From the NCBI GenBank assembly GCA_017646545.1, contig JAGCMI010000102.1, positions 1 to 9,272 of the forward strand: a DNA stretch of 9,272 nucleotides, given 5' to 3'. Below the pieces are notes generated by a model. It worked only from the letters and a program-made list of their open reading frames with translations, had not been told where the DNA came from and made no database searches. A program made the position numbers and the translations under genes. Positions 1 through 5,319 of the stretch are shown here, piece after piece. This DNA comes from Oscillospiraceae bacterium. Its GTDB lineage: Bacteria > Bacillota > Clostridia > Oscillospirales > Oscillospiraceae. Each line of letters starts with the position of its first letter. The first letter of the stretch is position 1.

Positions 1-381
1 AACGGCTTCGTCATCGAAACCACAACCCAAGGCTATGCCGGCCCCATCACCATGCTCATTGGCGTGGACAACGATGGCAAGGTCACCGGTTTGGTGGTTA
101 GAGAAATGTCCGAAACCTTCGGTCTGGGTGCCAATGCCCTGAACGATGTGGATTTTCTGAAACAGTTTTTGAATTCTGAAGGCGACTTTGCCATTGGAAG
201 TGCCGATGCCGACGCCTTCTCCGGTGCAACTGCTGAAGTAGAAACCGAAGCTGAGGTGTACATCGACGGCATGACCGGCGCCACCGTCACCTCCAAAGCC
301 ATCGTCCGCTGCGTCAATTCCGCGGTCAGCTATGTCACCGGTGCGGATGTTGGCTCCGGCGCTACTTCTTGGGGAGGTTAA
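1..381 (+). CDS. RnfG-like FMN-binding domain protein (5' end missing)
   Basis: The open frame runs in from the window edge, so the N-terminus (normally a signal anchor) is missing. The 126 visible residues resemble the extracytoplasmic FMN-binding domain of RnfG/NqrC: a 'GYAGPITMLIGVDNDGK' strand pair, then 'SETFGLG' (ETPGLG in typical RnfG), then 'DGMTGATVTSKA' near the C-terminus. DGMTGAT (265-285) fits the Dxx(S/T)GAT motif to which the flavin transferase ApbE attaches FMN through a phosphoester on threonine. A second match, DAFSGAT, lies at 211-231. Known RnfG subunits carry electrons in the ion-pumping ferredoxin:NAD oxidoreductase complex; related domains serve extracellular electron transfer. 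The next gene is not rnfE, so this may be a stand-alone flavoprotein rather than a true Rnf subunit, and I give no symbol. The last codons (Gly-Gly) overlap the Shine-Dalgarno of the next gene. The family call is firm, the exact role is not. Confidence 0.85.
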   Translation, partial: NGFVIETTTQGYAGPITMLIGVDNDGKVTGLVVREMSETFGLGANALNDVDFLKQFLNSEGDFAIGSADADAFSGATAEVETEAEVYIDGMTGATVTSKAIVRCVNSAVSYVTGADVGSGATSWGG

Positions 382-384
382 GGT

Positions 385-822
385 ATGAAAAACAACAAAT
401 ACTTCCTCAATACCGCGCTGGCAGCGGTTCTGGGTGTAATTCTGCTGGCAGCGGTTTTCGTCCGCGCCTTTGCCCCTGCGGTGCTGATTCCCGATTTTGA
501 CATTCCCCTGCTGGTGCTGTTAAGCCTTGTGGCGCTGCTGGTGGATCACTATCTGGGCAAAAACACCCAGCGCTGCTACATCTGCGTGAGCGTGTTCTCC
601 CTGCTTACTTTTGGCATTCTGCCCCTTGCCGCCGGCTTTGTGGGACTTTTGGAGGCGGTAAAGCTGGGTCTTGTCGGCGGCATCGTGTTTACGCTGGTAA
701 CATGGATCTTCACCACCATGCAAGATCGCATCGCCACCGGCCCTGCTGCCAAGCTGGCGCCCGTGATGACCGCTTTGGGTCTTTTCCTGGCAAGTCAGGC
801 CTTTGCCGGCTGGATTCTGTAA
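385..822 (+). CDS. Unrecognised 145-residue multi-pass membrane protein
   Basis: I do not recognise a family. The 145 residues start MKNNKYFLNT and are mostly hydrophobic, with about four or five membrane segments near residues 8-30, 38-56, 66-86, 88-112 and 125-144. A loop 'LGKNTQRCYICVS' holds two cysteines three apart, and a charged loop 'TMQDRIATGPAAK' precedes the last segment. The start is well supported: GGAGG at 373-377 sits 7 bases before ATG, inside the end of the FMN-binding gene, only 3 bases after its stop. The two genes are therefore almost certainly in one operon and probably translationally coupled. A membrane partner for the extracytoplasmic flavoprotein is a reasonable inference, but there is no visible haem, iron-sulfur or quinone motif to prove a redox role. 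It does not look like RnfE or RnfA. A strong terminator follows, so it is the last gene of its operon. Confidence 0.8.
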   Translation: MKNNKYFLNTALAAVLGVILLAAVFVRAFAPAVLIPDFDIPLLVLLSLVALLVDHYLGKNTQRCYICVSVFSLLTFGILPLAAGFVGLLEAVKLGLVGGIVFTLVTWIFTTMQDRIATGPAAKLAPVMTALGLFLASQAFAGWIL

Positions 823-828
823 CAGCAA

Positions 829-862
829 CCCCCTCCTTGAAAAGAGGAGGGGGTTATTTTTG
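829..862 (+). terminator. Rho-independent terminator of the flavoprotein operon
   Basis: CCCCCTCCT (829-837) pairs exactly with AGGAGGGGG (845-853) around a 7-base loop and is followed by TTATTTTTG. It begins 6 bases after the stop of the membrane-protein gene, so it ends the plus-strand operon. It faces the jag terminator about 30 bases away. Confidence 0.9.
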
Positions 863-868
863 TTGTAT

Positions 869-887
869 TGCCCACAAAGTGAAATTT
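869..887. repeat. Short intergenic motif, copy A
   Basis: TGCCCACAAAGTGAAATTT here nearly matches 7556-7575 (one base inserted, one substituted). In both places the motif lies just beyond the terminator of a minus-strand gene (jag here, hinT there). It may be a fragment of a dispersed repeat or chance; nothing else explains it. Confidence 0.35.
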
Positions 888-892
888 GCAAA

Positions 893-919
893 CAAAAAAG
901 CCGCCCCTTTCGGAGCGGC
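893..919 (-). terminator. Rho-independent terminator of the rpmH-jag cluster
   Basis: Read on the minus strand, GCCGCTCC, a GAAA tetraloop and GGGGCGGC form an 8-bp stem (one G-U pair in RNA), followed at once by six T. It lies 12 bases after the jag stop and closes the cluster. Confidence 0.92.
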
Positions 920-931
920 ATTTGCAGTTAT

Positions 932-1831
932 TTAGCGGACGTACTCGATGACCACGCGACGGTTGGGCTCAGTGCCGGTGGAGTGGGTGGTGATGTTCTC
1001 CATCTCCTGCAGCGCAGAGTGGATCACATGACGCTCGTAAGCATTCATGGGCTCCAGTGTGGTGCGGCGGCGGGCCTTCAGCACCTGCTGTGCCTTCTTA
1101 CGGGCATACTTGCGCAGGCTGTCCTCCCGCTTGGCGCGGTACTGCTCGGCATCCACATTGATGCGGATGTAGCCGTCGACACCGCGGTTGACGGAGTAGT
1201 TGGCCAGATGCTGGATGGCATCCAGCGTATCGCCACGGCGGCCGATCAGGTAACCCAGATCTTCGCCCACCAGTTCCACATGGTAAGTATTGTCCTCACC
1301 CTTGACGGCATGAGGCACAGCATTGCTGCCCATGTTCTCCAGCAGACCCTTGATGAACACCTCGATCTTCTCCTCAATGGAGCCGGGCTCCACGGGGGCA
1401 TAGACCTTGGGCTGCTCAGGCTGCTTCACTTCCTTAACAGCTTCAGCCTTCTTTTCGGGCTTGGGCTGCTTGCTCTGGCGCTCCTGCTTGGGGGCCTCCT
1501 GCTTGGGAGCCTTGGGGGCTTCCTTCTTGGGCTCAGGCTTGGATTCTGCCTTGGGCTGCTCTGCCTTGGGGGCGGGAGCAGGATTATTCACCTTCTGCTT
1601 GCTGCGGGATGCGCTGCCCAGAGCACTCTTGGGTGCCTCCTTCTTGGGCTCGTCCGGTACTTCATAGGTCACCTGCACCTTGGCAAGCTGTGCGCCAAAA
1701 CCTAGGAAACCGGGCTTGGCCTGCTGCAGCACCTGAACGGAAACGCTGTCGCGATCCAATCCCAGCTGAGCCAGAGCAGCTTCCACAGCTGCGTCAATGG
1801 TCTTGCCGGTGGCTACAATGGTCTTTTCCAT
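932..1831 (-). CDS. jag: Jag/KhpB RNA-binding protein (SpoIIIJ-associated)
   Basis: A 299-residue cytoplasmic RNA-binding protein of the Jag/KhpB family, known in Firmicutes to act with KhpA in RNA binding and cell-envelope control and usually encoded next to yidC. Domains: Jag_N at about residues 1-56, with the signature GFLGFG at 41-46; a low-complexity linker at about 57-150, rich in Lys, Pro, Glu and Ala with recurrent 'PKKEAPK'-like units; a KH domain at about 151-232, whose GxxG loop is IGRRG (196-200); and a C-terminal R3H domain at about 236-299 with the Arg-x3-His pair R267/H271. The ATG start follows the yidC stop by 2 bases, and its GGAGG lies within the end of yidC, which suggests translational coupling. 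The linker is long for the family but such linkers vary widely. It is the last gene of its operon. Confidence 0.96.
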   Translation of the reverse strand: MEKTIVATGKTIDAAVEAALAQLGLDRDSVSVQVLQQAKPGFLGFGAQLAKVQVTYEVPDEPKKEAPKSALGSASRSKQKVNNPAPAPKAEQPKAESKPEPKKEAPKAPKQEAPKQERQSKQPKPEKKAEAVKEVKQPEQPKVYAPVEPGSIEEKIEVFIKGLLENMGSNAVPHAVKGEDNTYHVELVGEDLGYLIGRRGDTLDAIQHLANYSVNRGVDGYIRINVDAEQYRAKREDSLRKYARKKAQQVLKARRRTTLEPMNAYERHVIHSALQEMENITTHSTGTEPNRRVVIEYVR

Positions 1832-1833
1832 CT

Positions 1834-3078
1834 TTATTCTTCCTCCGTAGAATTGTATCGGTTGGGATCGTAGGCACGACCCTTGCAGTAAGGACGCTCA
1901 GCGATACCGGAGAGGGTCTTCTTCTCCTCTTCAGGCTCAGCAACGATGCCCTTCTTGGCCAGATACTCGGCCTCAGCGGCAGCGCGGGCAGCAGCCTCTT
2001 CTTCCTTCTGCTTCTGCTGCAGCTTCTTCTTGCTGGTGTTGGCAGTGATGCCATCGGGGTTGGCAGCACGACGCTCTGCGCGGACGCGCTCCTTCTCTGC
2101 TTCAATGGCCTCCAGCTCCTGATGACGCTTCAAACGCTCTGCATCTTCCGCATCATAGATCTTGCGGTAACGCTTGGTGAGAATGGTATCCTCAATGGTA
2201 CGCACCACACCGCCGACGAACCAGTACAAAGACAGACCGGCAGGCACGGTGAAGCCGATCCAGAGGCTCATCAGGGGCATCATCCACATCATCATCTTCG
2301 ACTGCTGGGCAGCCTGGGACTTTTCAGCGGTTTCCTTATCCTGAAGGCCCTTCTCGTTGGTAATGACGGAGTCATTGGACTTCTGAGAGATGAACATCTG
2401 CAGCACCTGGCTGCCAGCGGACAGAACAGGGATCAGGAACAGACCGATATTGGCCCAGTTCCACACTTCCCACTTAAACACATTGAACACGGGGGTGCCA
2501 CCCAGGTTGATGCCCAGGAAGCCAAAGTTAATGCCCTCCAGAGTTGCCTCGGAGATGCCGGGGATGGCGGCCTGCAGCTGGGCAGCGTACTGGGGGATAT
2601 ACTGCGCTGCCATAACCTGCGCATAGTAGCTGTTGCCGGTGAACAGCTCGGGGTTGATCGCCTTGATGGTGTCAACGATCAAGGCAGCGTTCTCAGGGGT
2701 CTCGCCCAGCAGATAACGGATGGGCTCACGGATCACGGAGAACAGAGGAATCAAAATCAGCAAAGGAACGAAGCTCCACAGACAGCCACCGCAGCCCATG
2801 GAAGCACCTTCCTCCTGCTGCAGCTTCTGAATGGCCTCATTCTGCTTCTGCTTATCATCTGCGTACTTACGCTGGATTTCCTGAATACGGGGCTGAAGAC
2901 GGGACATCTTCATCATGCTCTTCTTACTCTTGGCGGTGATGGGCAGCAGAACCAGCTGCACAATGATTGCAAAGAGAATCATCGCCACACCGTAGTTGCC
3001 CAGCAGGCCGTAAAGCTGATTCAGCAGCCAGCCGAAAGGCACGGTGATGAGGTCGGAAAACTTAAATGCCAGGAACAT
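1834..3078 (-). CDS. yidC: YidC/Oxa1-family membrane protein insertase
   Basis: This insertase places proteins in the cytoplasmic membrane, alone or with SecYEG. The product is 414 residues from the chosen start. Numbering from that start, a first core segment lies near 28-50, a cytoplasmic helical hairpin near 52-95 (the 'MMKMSRLQPRIQEIQRKY' type is diagnostic), then 'GCGGCLWSFVPLLILIPLF' near 96-114, an unusually long external region to about 185, and further segments near 208-230 and 264-295. A charged, probably helical tail rich in Lys, Glu and Ala (about 308-390) may contact ribosomes. No lipobox is visible, unlike SpoIIIJ of Bacillus. The segment equivalent to E. coli 'IVRGIMYPLT' reads 'IVQLVLLPIT', so the usual groove arginine is Gln41. 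An in-frame ATG at 3084 is only 1 base from AGGAGG; the ATG at 3078 is 7 bases away and is preferred. yidD lies just upstream and jag follows after 2 bases. Confidence 0.95.
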   Translation of the reverse strand: MFLAFKFSDLITVPFGWLLNQLYGLLGNYGVAMILFAIIVQLVLLPITAKSKKSMMKMSRLQPRIQEIQRKYADDKQKQNEAIQKLQQEEGASMGCGGCLWSFVPLLILIPLFSVIREPIRYLLGETPENAALIVDTIKAINPELFTGNSYYAQVMAAQYIPQYAAQLQAAIPGISEATLEGINFGFLGINLGGTPVFNVFKWEVWNWANIGLFLIPVLSAGSQVLQMFISQKSNDSVITNEKGLQDKETAEKSQAAQQSKMMMWMMPLMSLWIGFTVPAGLSLYWFVGGVVRTIEDTILTKRYRKIYDAEDAERLKRHQELEAIEAEKERVRAERRAANPDGITANTSKKKLQQKQKEEEAAARAAAEAEYLAKKGIVAEPEEEKKTLSGIAERPYCKGRAYDPNRYNSTEEE

Positions 3079-3091
3079 AGACATACCTCCT
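3076..3091 (-). promoter_or_regulatory. yidC ribosome-binding site that decides the start
   Basis: On the minus strand AGGAGG (3091-3086) is followed by T, ATG, TCT, ATG. The first ATG has a 1-base spacer, too short for initiation. The second has a normal 7-base spacer and begins MFLAFKFSD. The start is therefore placed at 3078. Confidence 0.75.
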
Positions 3092-3099
3092 GTTGGTTG

Positions 3100-3312
3100 T
3101 CAAGGGACGGGGTCAAAGTAGGGATGTTTGGAAAAGGGATGACAGCGCATCAAGCGCTTAAATGTCAGCCATCCACCTTTGACGGCGCCGTATTTTGTGA
3201 TTGCTTCGACTGCATAAGCCGAGCAGGTGGGATGATAGCGGCATCGGGGTGGGAATGCCGGAGAGATCTTCCGCTGGTAAAAGCGGATCATGCTAAGCAT
3301 TATTTTCTTCAT
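3100..3312 (-). CDS. yidD: YidD membrane protein insertion efficiency factor
   Basis: A 70-residue protein of the YidD family (DUF37, formerly called a hemolysin-like ORF), a small membrane-associated factor that helps YidC-dependent insertion. Family hallmarks are plain: 'RFYQRKISP' near residues 10-18, '[15 protein letters not shown]' at 24-38 with Cys24 and Cys30, 'YGAVKGGWL' at 41-49, and 'RLMRCHPF' at 53-60 ahead of a Pro-rich end. Translation could be read open further upstream, but MKKIMLSMI at 3312 is preferred: GAGG sits 7 bases before it and the length fits the family. Its first 20 bases overlap the end of rnpA, and yidC starts 21 bases after its stop, so expression of all three is probably coupled. 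Confidence 0.95.
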   Translation of the reverse strand: MKKIMLSMIRFYQRKISPAFPPRCRYHPTCSAYAVEAITKYGAVKGGWLTFKRLMRCHPFSKHPYFDPVP

Positions 3313-3667
3313 GGCAGCACCTCGTGCTTTTTTCCTCCGCCTGAATGCCCATTTTCTTTGCCAAAGCCAGGAAAGCATCCGTCATTACGGCAAAGTCGGC
3401 CTTGATGGTCCGTGTGCGTGCCACCACAACAATATCCCAGCCTGGCTGGAATTTTTCCTCATTCAGGCGATAAATCTCCCGAATTCTGCGGCGTACCCGA
3501 TTGCGCACCACTGCATGACCCAGTTTTTTGCCAACAGTAATGCCCACACGGTTGCCTGCCGTGTGGTTGCGCCGGGCATAGATCACAAAGTAGGCATTTG
3601 CCTGACCCGTGGTGGTGTACAGCCGCCGGAATATGTGGTTAAGCTTCAGCGGAGCAGAAAATTTCAT
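3293..3667 (-). CDS. rnpA: Ribonuclease P protein component
   Basis: The 124-residue protein subunit of RNase P, which with the catalytic RNA (rnpB, not in this window) removes 5' leaders from tRNA precursors. The conserved RNR region '[16 protein letters not shown]' is at residues 52-67, preceded by '[13 protein letters not shown]' (38-50); 'WDIVVVAR' (77-84) is the usual following strand. The C-terminal 15 residues, with a Cys-Cys pair, are poorly conserved. I start at [13 protein letters not shown]: the upstream extension of the frame is unlike the family, and AGGGGG, which pairs with the anti-Shine-Dalgarno through one G-U, lies 9 bases before this ATG. The gene follows rpmH after an unusually long gap and overlaps yidD by 20 bases. 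Confidence 0.95.
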   Translation of the reverse strand: MKFSAPLKLNHIFRRLYTTTGQANAYFVIYARRNHTAGNRVGITVGKKLGHAVVRNRVRRRIREIYRLNEEKFQPGWDIVVVARTRTIKADFAVMTDAFLALAKKMGIQAEEKSTRCCHEENNA

Positions 3668-3672
3668 AAAAT

Positions 3673-3694
3673 AATACCCCCTAAGAATACCCCC
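3673..3694 (-). repeat. Tandem GGGGGTATT upstream of rnpA
   Basis: On the minus strand GGGGGTATT occurs twice, separated by 4 bases (CTTA). The copy nearer the gene supplies the rnpA Shine-Dalgarno. A related GGGGTATAC lies at 3724-3732. It could be a duplicated ribosome-loading site or chance. Confidence 0.4.
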
Positions 3695-3954
3695 ACCGGA
3701 GTATCCCAAGGCATCTCAAAAATGTATACCCCATGAGCAGAGCCTGCGTGCTCCCCTGCTCAAATAAAACAAAAATATTTTTGCAAAACCAATCTGGCGC
3801 GCTCGCAAAATGTATTGTCGATTCCGGAGCGAGAAATTTTGTCACAGGCGAAGAGTCGGGATCGCAGAAATACTTGGTGTATTTCAAGATCACGAACCGC
3901 ACGGATGAGGCAAAAGAGCCGGTCCGGGGCGACCAGACATTTTAAGAGTGTGCC

Positions 3955-3990
3955 AAAAATAAAACGGGGCGGGGCGAAATATCGCCCCGC
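3955..3990 (-). terminator. Terminator-like hairpin downstream of rpmH
   Basis: On the minus strand GCGGGGCGA and TCGCCCCGC form a perfect 9-bp stem with a 4-base loop (3969-3990). Four bases later comes TTTTATTTTT. It lies about 40 bases after the rpmH stop and could lower the transcription of rnpA and the genes beyond relative to rpmH, in keeping with the much greater need for L34. Confidence 0.65.
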
Positions 3991-4031
3991 ACACAAACCC
4001 CTTTTGCTGCTGCTCTTACGCAGCGCATCGC

Positions 4032-4166
4032 TTAGGCGGACAGAACCTTACGGCCCTTTGCACGGCGGCGGGCGAGAACCTTACGGCCGTTGGAAGAAGC
4101 CATTCTCTGGCGGAAGCCATGAACCTTGGAACGATGACGACGGCTGGGCTGGTAGGTACGCTTCAT
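4032..4166 (-). CDS. rpmH: 50S ribosomal protein L34
   Basis: A 44-residue, very basic protein of the large ribosomal subunit, beginning [22 protein letters not shown] and ending [11 protein letters not shown], as is usual for L34. The frame is open upstream, but AGGAGG 8 bases before this ATG and the family length fix the start at 4166. It is the first gene of the rnpA-yidD-yidC-jag cluster and has its own strong promoter about 100 bases upstream. In many bacteria dnaA and the replication origin lie on the other side of rpmH. Here that side holds an SGNH hydrolase gene. Confidence 0.98.
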   Translation of the reverse strand: MKRTYQPSRRHRSKVHGFRQRMASSNGRKVLARRRAKGRKVLSA

Positions 4167-4262
4167 TCGGTACACCTCCTTTGTGTGATTACATCTATGC
4201 TCGACAGCCAAAATCGGCTGCAGCAATCCATAGTTTCTGACCATACAAGGTCATTCTGCAGT

Positions 4263-4291
4263 ATTATAACCGAAAAATGCAAGCAGGTCAA
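4263..4291 (-). promoter_or_regulatory. Sigma-A-type promoter of rpmH
   Basis: On the minus strand TTGACC (4291-4286), a 17-base spacer and a perfect TATAAT (4268-4263) are followed by a leader of about 90 bases. That leader has two small hairpins (GACC/GGTC, and CAGCC/GGCTG around TTTT-rich loops) before the AGGAGG of rpmH. This is one of the two clearest promoters in the window. Confidence 0.88.
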
Positions 4292-4407
4292 TCTTTTTTT
4301 TACATTTTTTCAAAGAAGTTCACCCTTTTTCTCCCCCACCGCCTTCCAATCGCAGTTTATGAGGCAAGACAAAGGGTATCATCCCTGCAGTTTCTCCCGC
4401 AGGATGC

Positions 4408-5109
4408 TCACCGGCTCTCCACCTGCGCCAGCACCGCCCGGGCAATGGTGGCCATGCCGTCGGCGGTGGGATGGAATCCGTCGATGGTGTCGTAGGGTTG
4501 GGCAGGGTCGTAGATATCCACCAAGCGGCAGCCGGCTTTTTCTGCACAAAGACGGATCACACCGCAATATTCCCCAAAATGTCCTCCTGCCCGGTATGCC
4601 GGGATTTCCACCTCCGGATGGGCGCTCCAGCAGCTTCTGGGCAGGGTCAGACACCAAATTTCCGCCTTAGGATAATTGCGCTTTATCTTCTCCAGCATGG
4701 CTTCATAGGCCACGGAGAACACCCGCAAACCCTCCATTTGTCCATCCGGCTTCAAGGGCATTCCACAGCCCCAATCATTGATGCCCATGAGAATCATCAC
4801 CACATCCGGCGCTTGCCCCTCCTCTCCCAAGCCGCCGGTGCGTGCATCGCTGCAGCCGTAAGATTCGATTTGGCAGGAAGGATGGCGGCAGACCGTACTG
4901 CCGGAGAAGGCATTGTTGACCAAAAGCTTTCCCTGCAACTTTTCAATCACCTTGCCCCACCAGATATCCTCCGGAACAAATACACCGGCAAGATAGCGGT
5001 TTTCCCCCTGATAAAACACGGCATAGTCCTCTGGCTGATACCCATCCAGCGTGCTGATGGAATCCCCCAGCACGGAAAAATACTTGCCTTTGTAATGCTC
5101 TTTTTTCAT
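4408..5109 (-). CDS. SGNH/GDSL-family hydrolase
   Basis: A 233-residue esterase/lipase-type hydrolase. The SGNH blocks can be read in order: block I 'LGDSIS' with the nucleophile Ser17; block II 'NNAFSG' with Gly70; block III 'MGINDWG' with Asn111; and block V 'DGFHP' with Asp210 and His213. No signal peptide is seen, so the enzyme is probably cytoplasmic. The family removes acyl or acetyl groups from sugars, lipids or peptidoglycan-type polymers; the substrate cannot be told from sequence. An ATG with AGGAGG 9 bases upstream gives the start. It is transcribed toward rpmH but in its own unit, and is divergent from the SLH-protein gene. No convincing terminator follows its stop; a weak CCTGC/GCAGG hairpin lies near 4382-4403. 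The N-terminal 'KGKYFSVLGDSISTLDGY' suits the SGNH subgroup often annotated as GDSL-like lipase/acylhydrolase in gut Firmicutes. Confidence 0.93.
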   Translation of the reverse strand: MKKEHYKGKYFSVLGDSISTLDGYQPEDYAVFYQGENRYLAGVFVPEDIWWGKVIEKLQGKLLVNNAFSGSTVCRHPSCQIESYGCSDARTGGLGEEGQAPDVVMILMGINDWGCGMPLKPDGQMEGLRVFSVAYEAMLEKIKRNYPKAEIWCLTLPRSCWSAHPEVEIPAYRAGGHFGEYCGVIRLCAEKAGCRLVDIYDPAQPYDTIDGFHPTADGMATIARAVLAQVESR

Positions 5110-5226
5110 TCCCGGCAGCCTCCTTTCAAGCGGTTTTTTCTAATCAAAAGTATAGCACTTCCCTTTCCAAATTACCACCCTCTGTTTTTCAAATTGTACC
5201 TTGGCATGGGCCGGGGCTTCCGCCCC

Positions 5227-5256
5227 AAAAGAAATGGCAGAAGCTGCATTTCTTTT
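5227..5256. other. Imperfect 13-bp hairpin in the divergent intergenic region
   Basis: AAAAGAAAT and GCAG (bulged G at 5236) pair with CTGC and ATTTCTTTT around a 3-base loop. A GGGGC-TTCC-GCCCC hairpin lies immediately before it (about 5212-5226). The flanks are T-rich on both strands, so it could act as a weak terminator in either direction, or as part of the leader of the downstream surface-protein gene. Confidence 0.45.
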
Positions 5257-5283
5257 TGCATAAATTTTCTAAGGAAAGCAAAC

Positions 5284-5315
5284 AATACCTCCGAAATCCA
5301 AATTCAGGAGGTATT
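5284..5315 (+). promoter_or_regulatory. Shine-Dalgarno-masking hairpin before the SLH-protein gene
   Basis: AATACCTCC (5284-5292) is the exact complement of GGAGGTATT (5307-5315), with a 14-base loop in which GAA/TTC can add three pairs. The right arm contains the ribosome-binding site, 8 bases before the ATG at 5320. In mRNA this stem would hide the ribosome-binding site, which suggests control of translation by temperature, a protein, a small RNA or a ligand. The structure is visible in sequence; regulation is inferred. Confidence 0.7.
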
Positions 5316-5319
5316 TCTT

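Larger units (their letters stand above)
3668..4031. other. Long rpmH-rnpA intergenic region without a convincing gene
   Basis: These 364 bases separate two genes that usually lie close together. Short frames on both strands lack good ribosome-binding sites and recognisable domains. What can be seen is a terminator-like hairpin near the rpmH end, the perfect palindrome CAAAAATATTTTTG at 3770-3783, a bulged hairpin at about 3734-3760 (GAGCAG with CTGCTC), and two GGGGGTATT units just upstream of rnpA. I could not find a convincing internal promoter, so rnpA-yidD-yidC-jag may depend on read-through from the rpmH promoter or on a promoter too weak to see by eye. An inserted or decaying repeat element is possible. 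Confidence 0.5.

Noticed and set aside
803..3405. Long plus-strand open frames (803-1705 and 1609-3405) opposite jag, yidC and yidD
   Set aside because: They are antisense to strongly conserved genes, have no ribosome-binding sites, and read as low-complexity Leu/Gly/His-rich protein created by the Lys/Ala/Pro-rich jag linker and yidC tail.
3760..4240. Small open frames in the rpmH-rnpA gap (3760-3996 minus, 3733-3945 plus, 3815-4240 plus)
   Set aside because: No convincing ribosome-binding sites, no recognisable domain, and one runs antisense through rpmH.
4330..4390. ACCCTTT/AAAGGGT inverted repeat downstream of the SGNH gene as a terminator
   Set aside because: The arms are only 7 bases and about 45 bases apart, with no T-run.
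4167..4407. Replication origin next to rpmH
   Set aside because: No DnaA boxes of the TTATCCACA type and no dnaA were seen. The region is explained by the rpmH promoter and leader.
5110..5175. TATACT as a -10 box for the SGNH gene (minus strand, near 5150)
   Set aside because: No acceptable -35 element was found 16-18 bases upstream, so it is not listed as a promoter.
4471..5319. Upstream extension of the SLH-protein frame giving a 677-residue protein
   Set aside because: The extension lies antisense to the SGNH hydrolase. The true start at 5320 has AGGAGG and a signal peptide.
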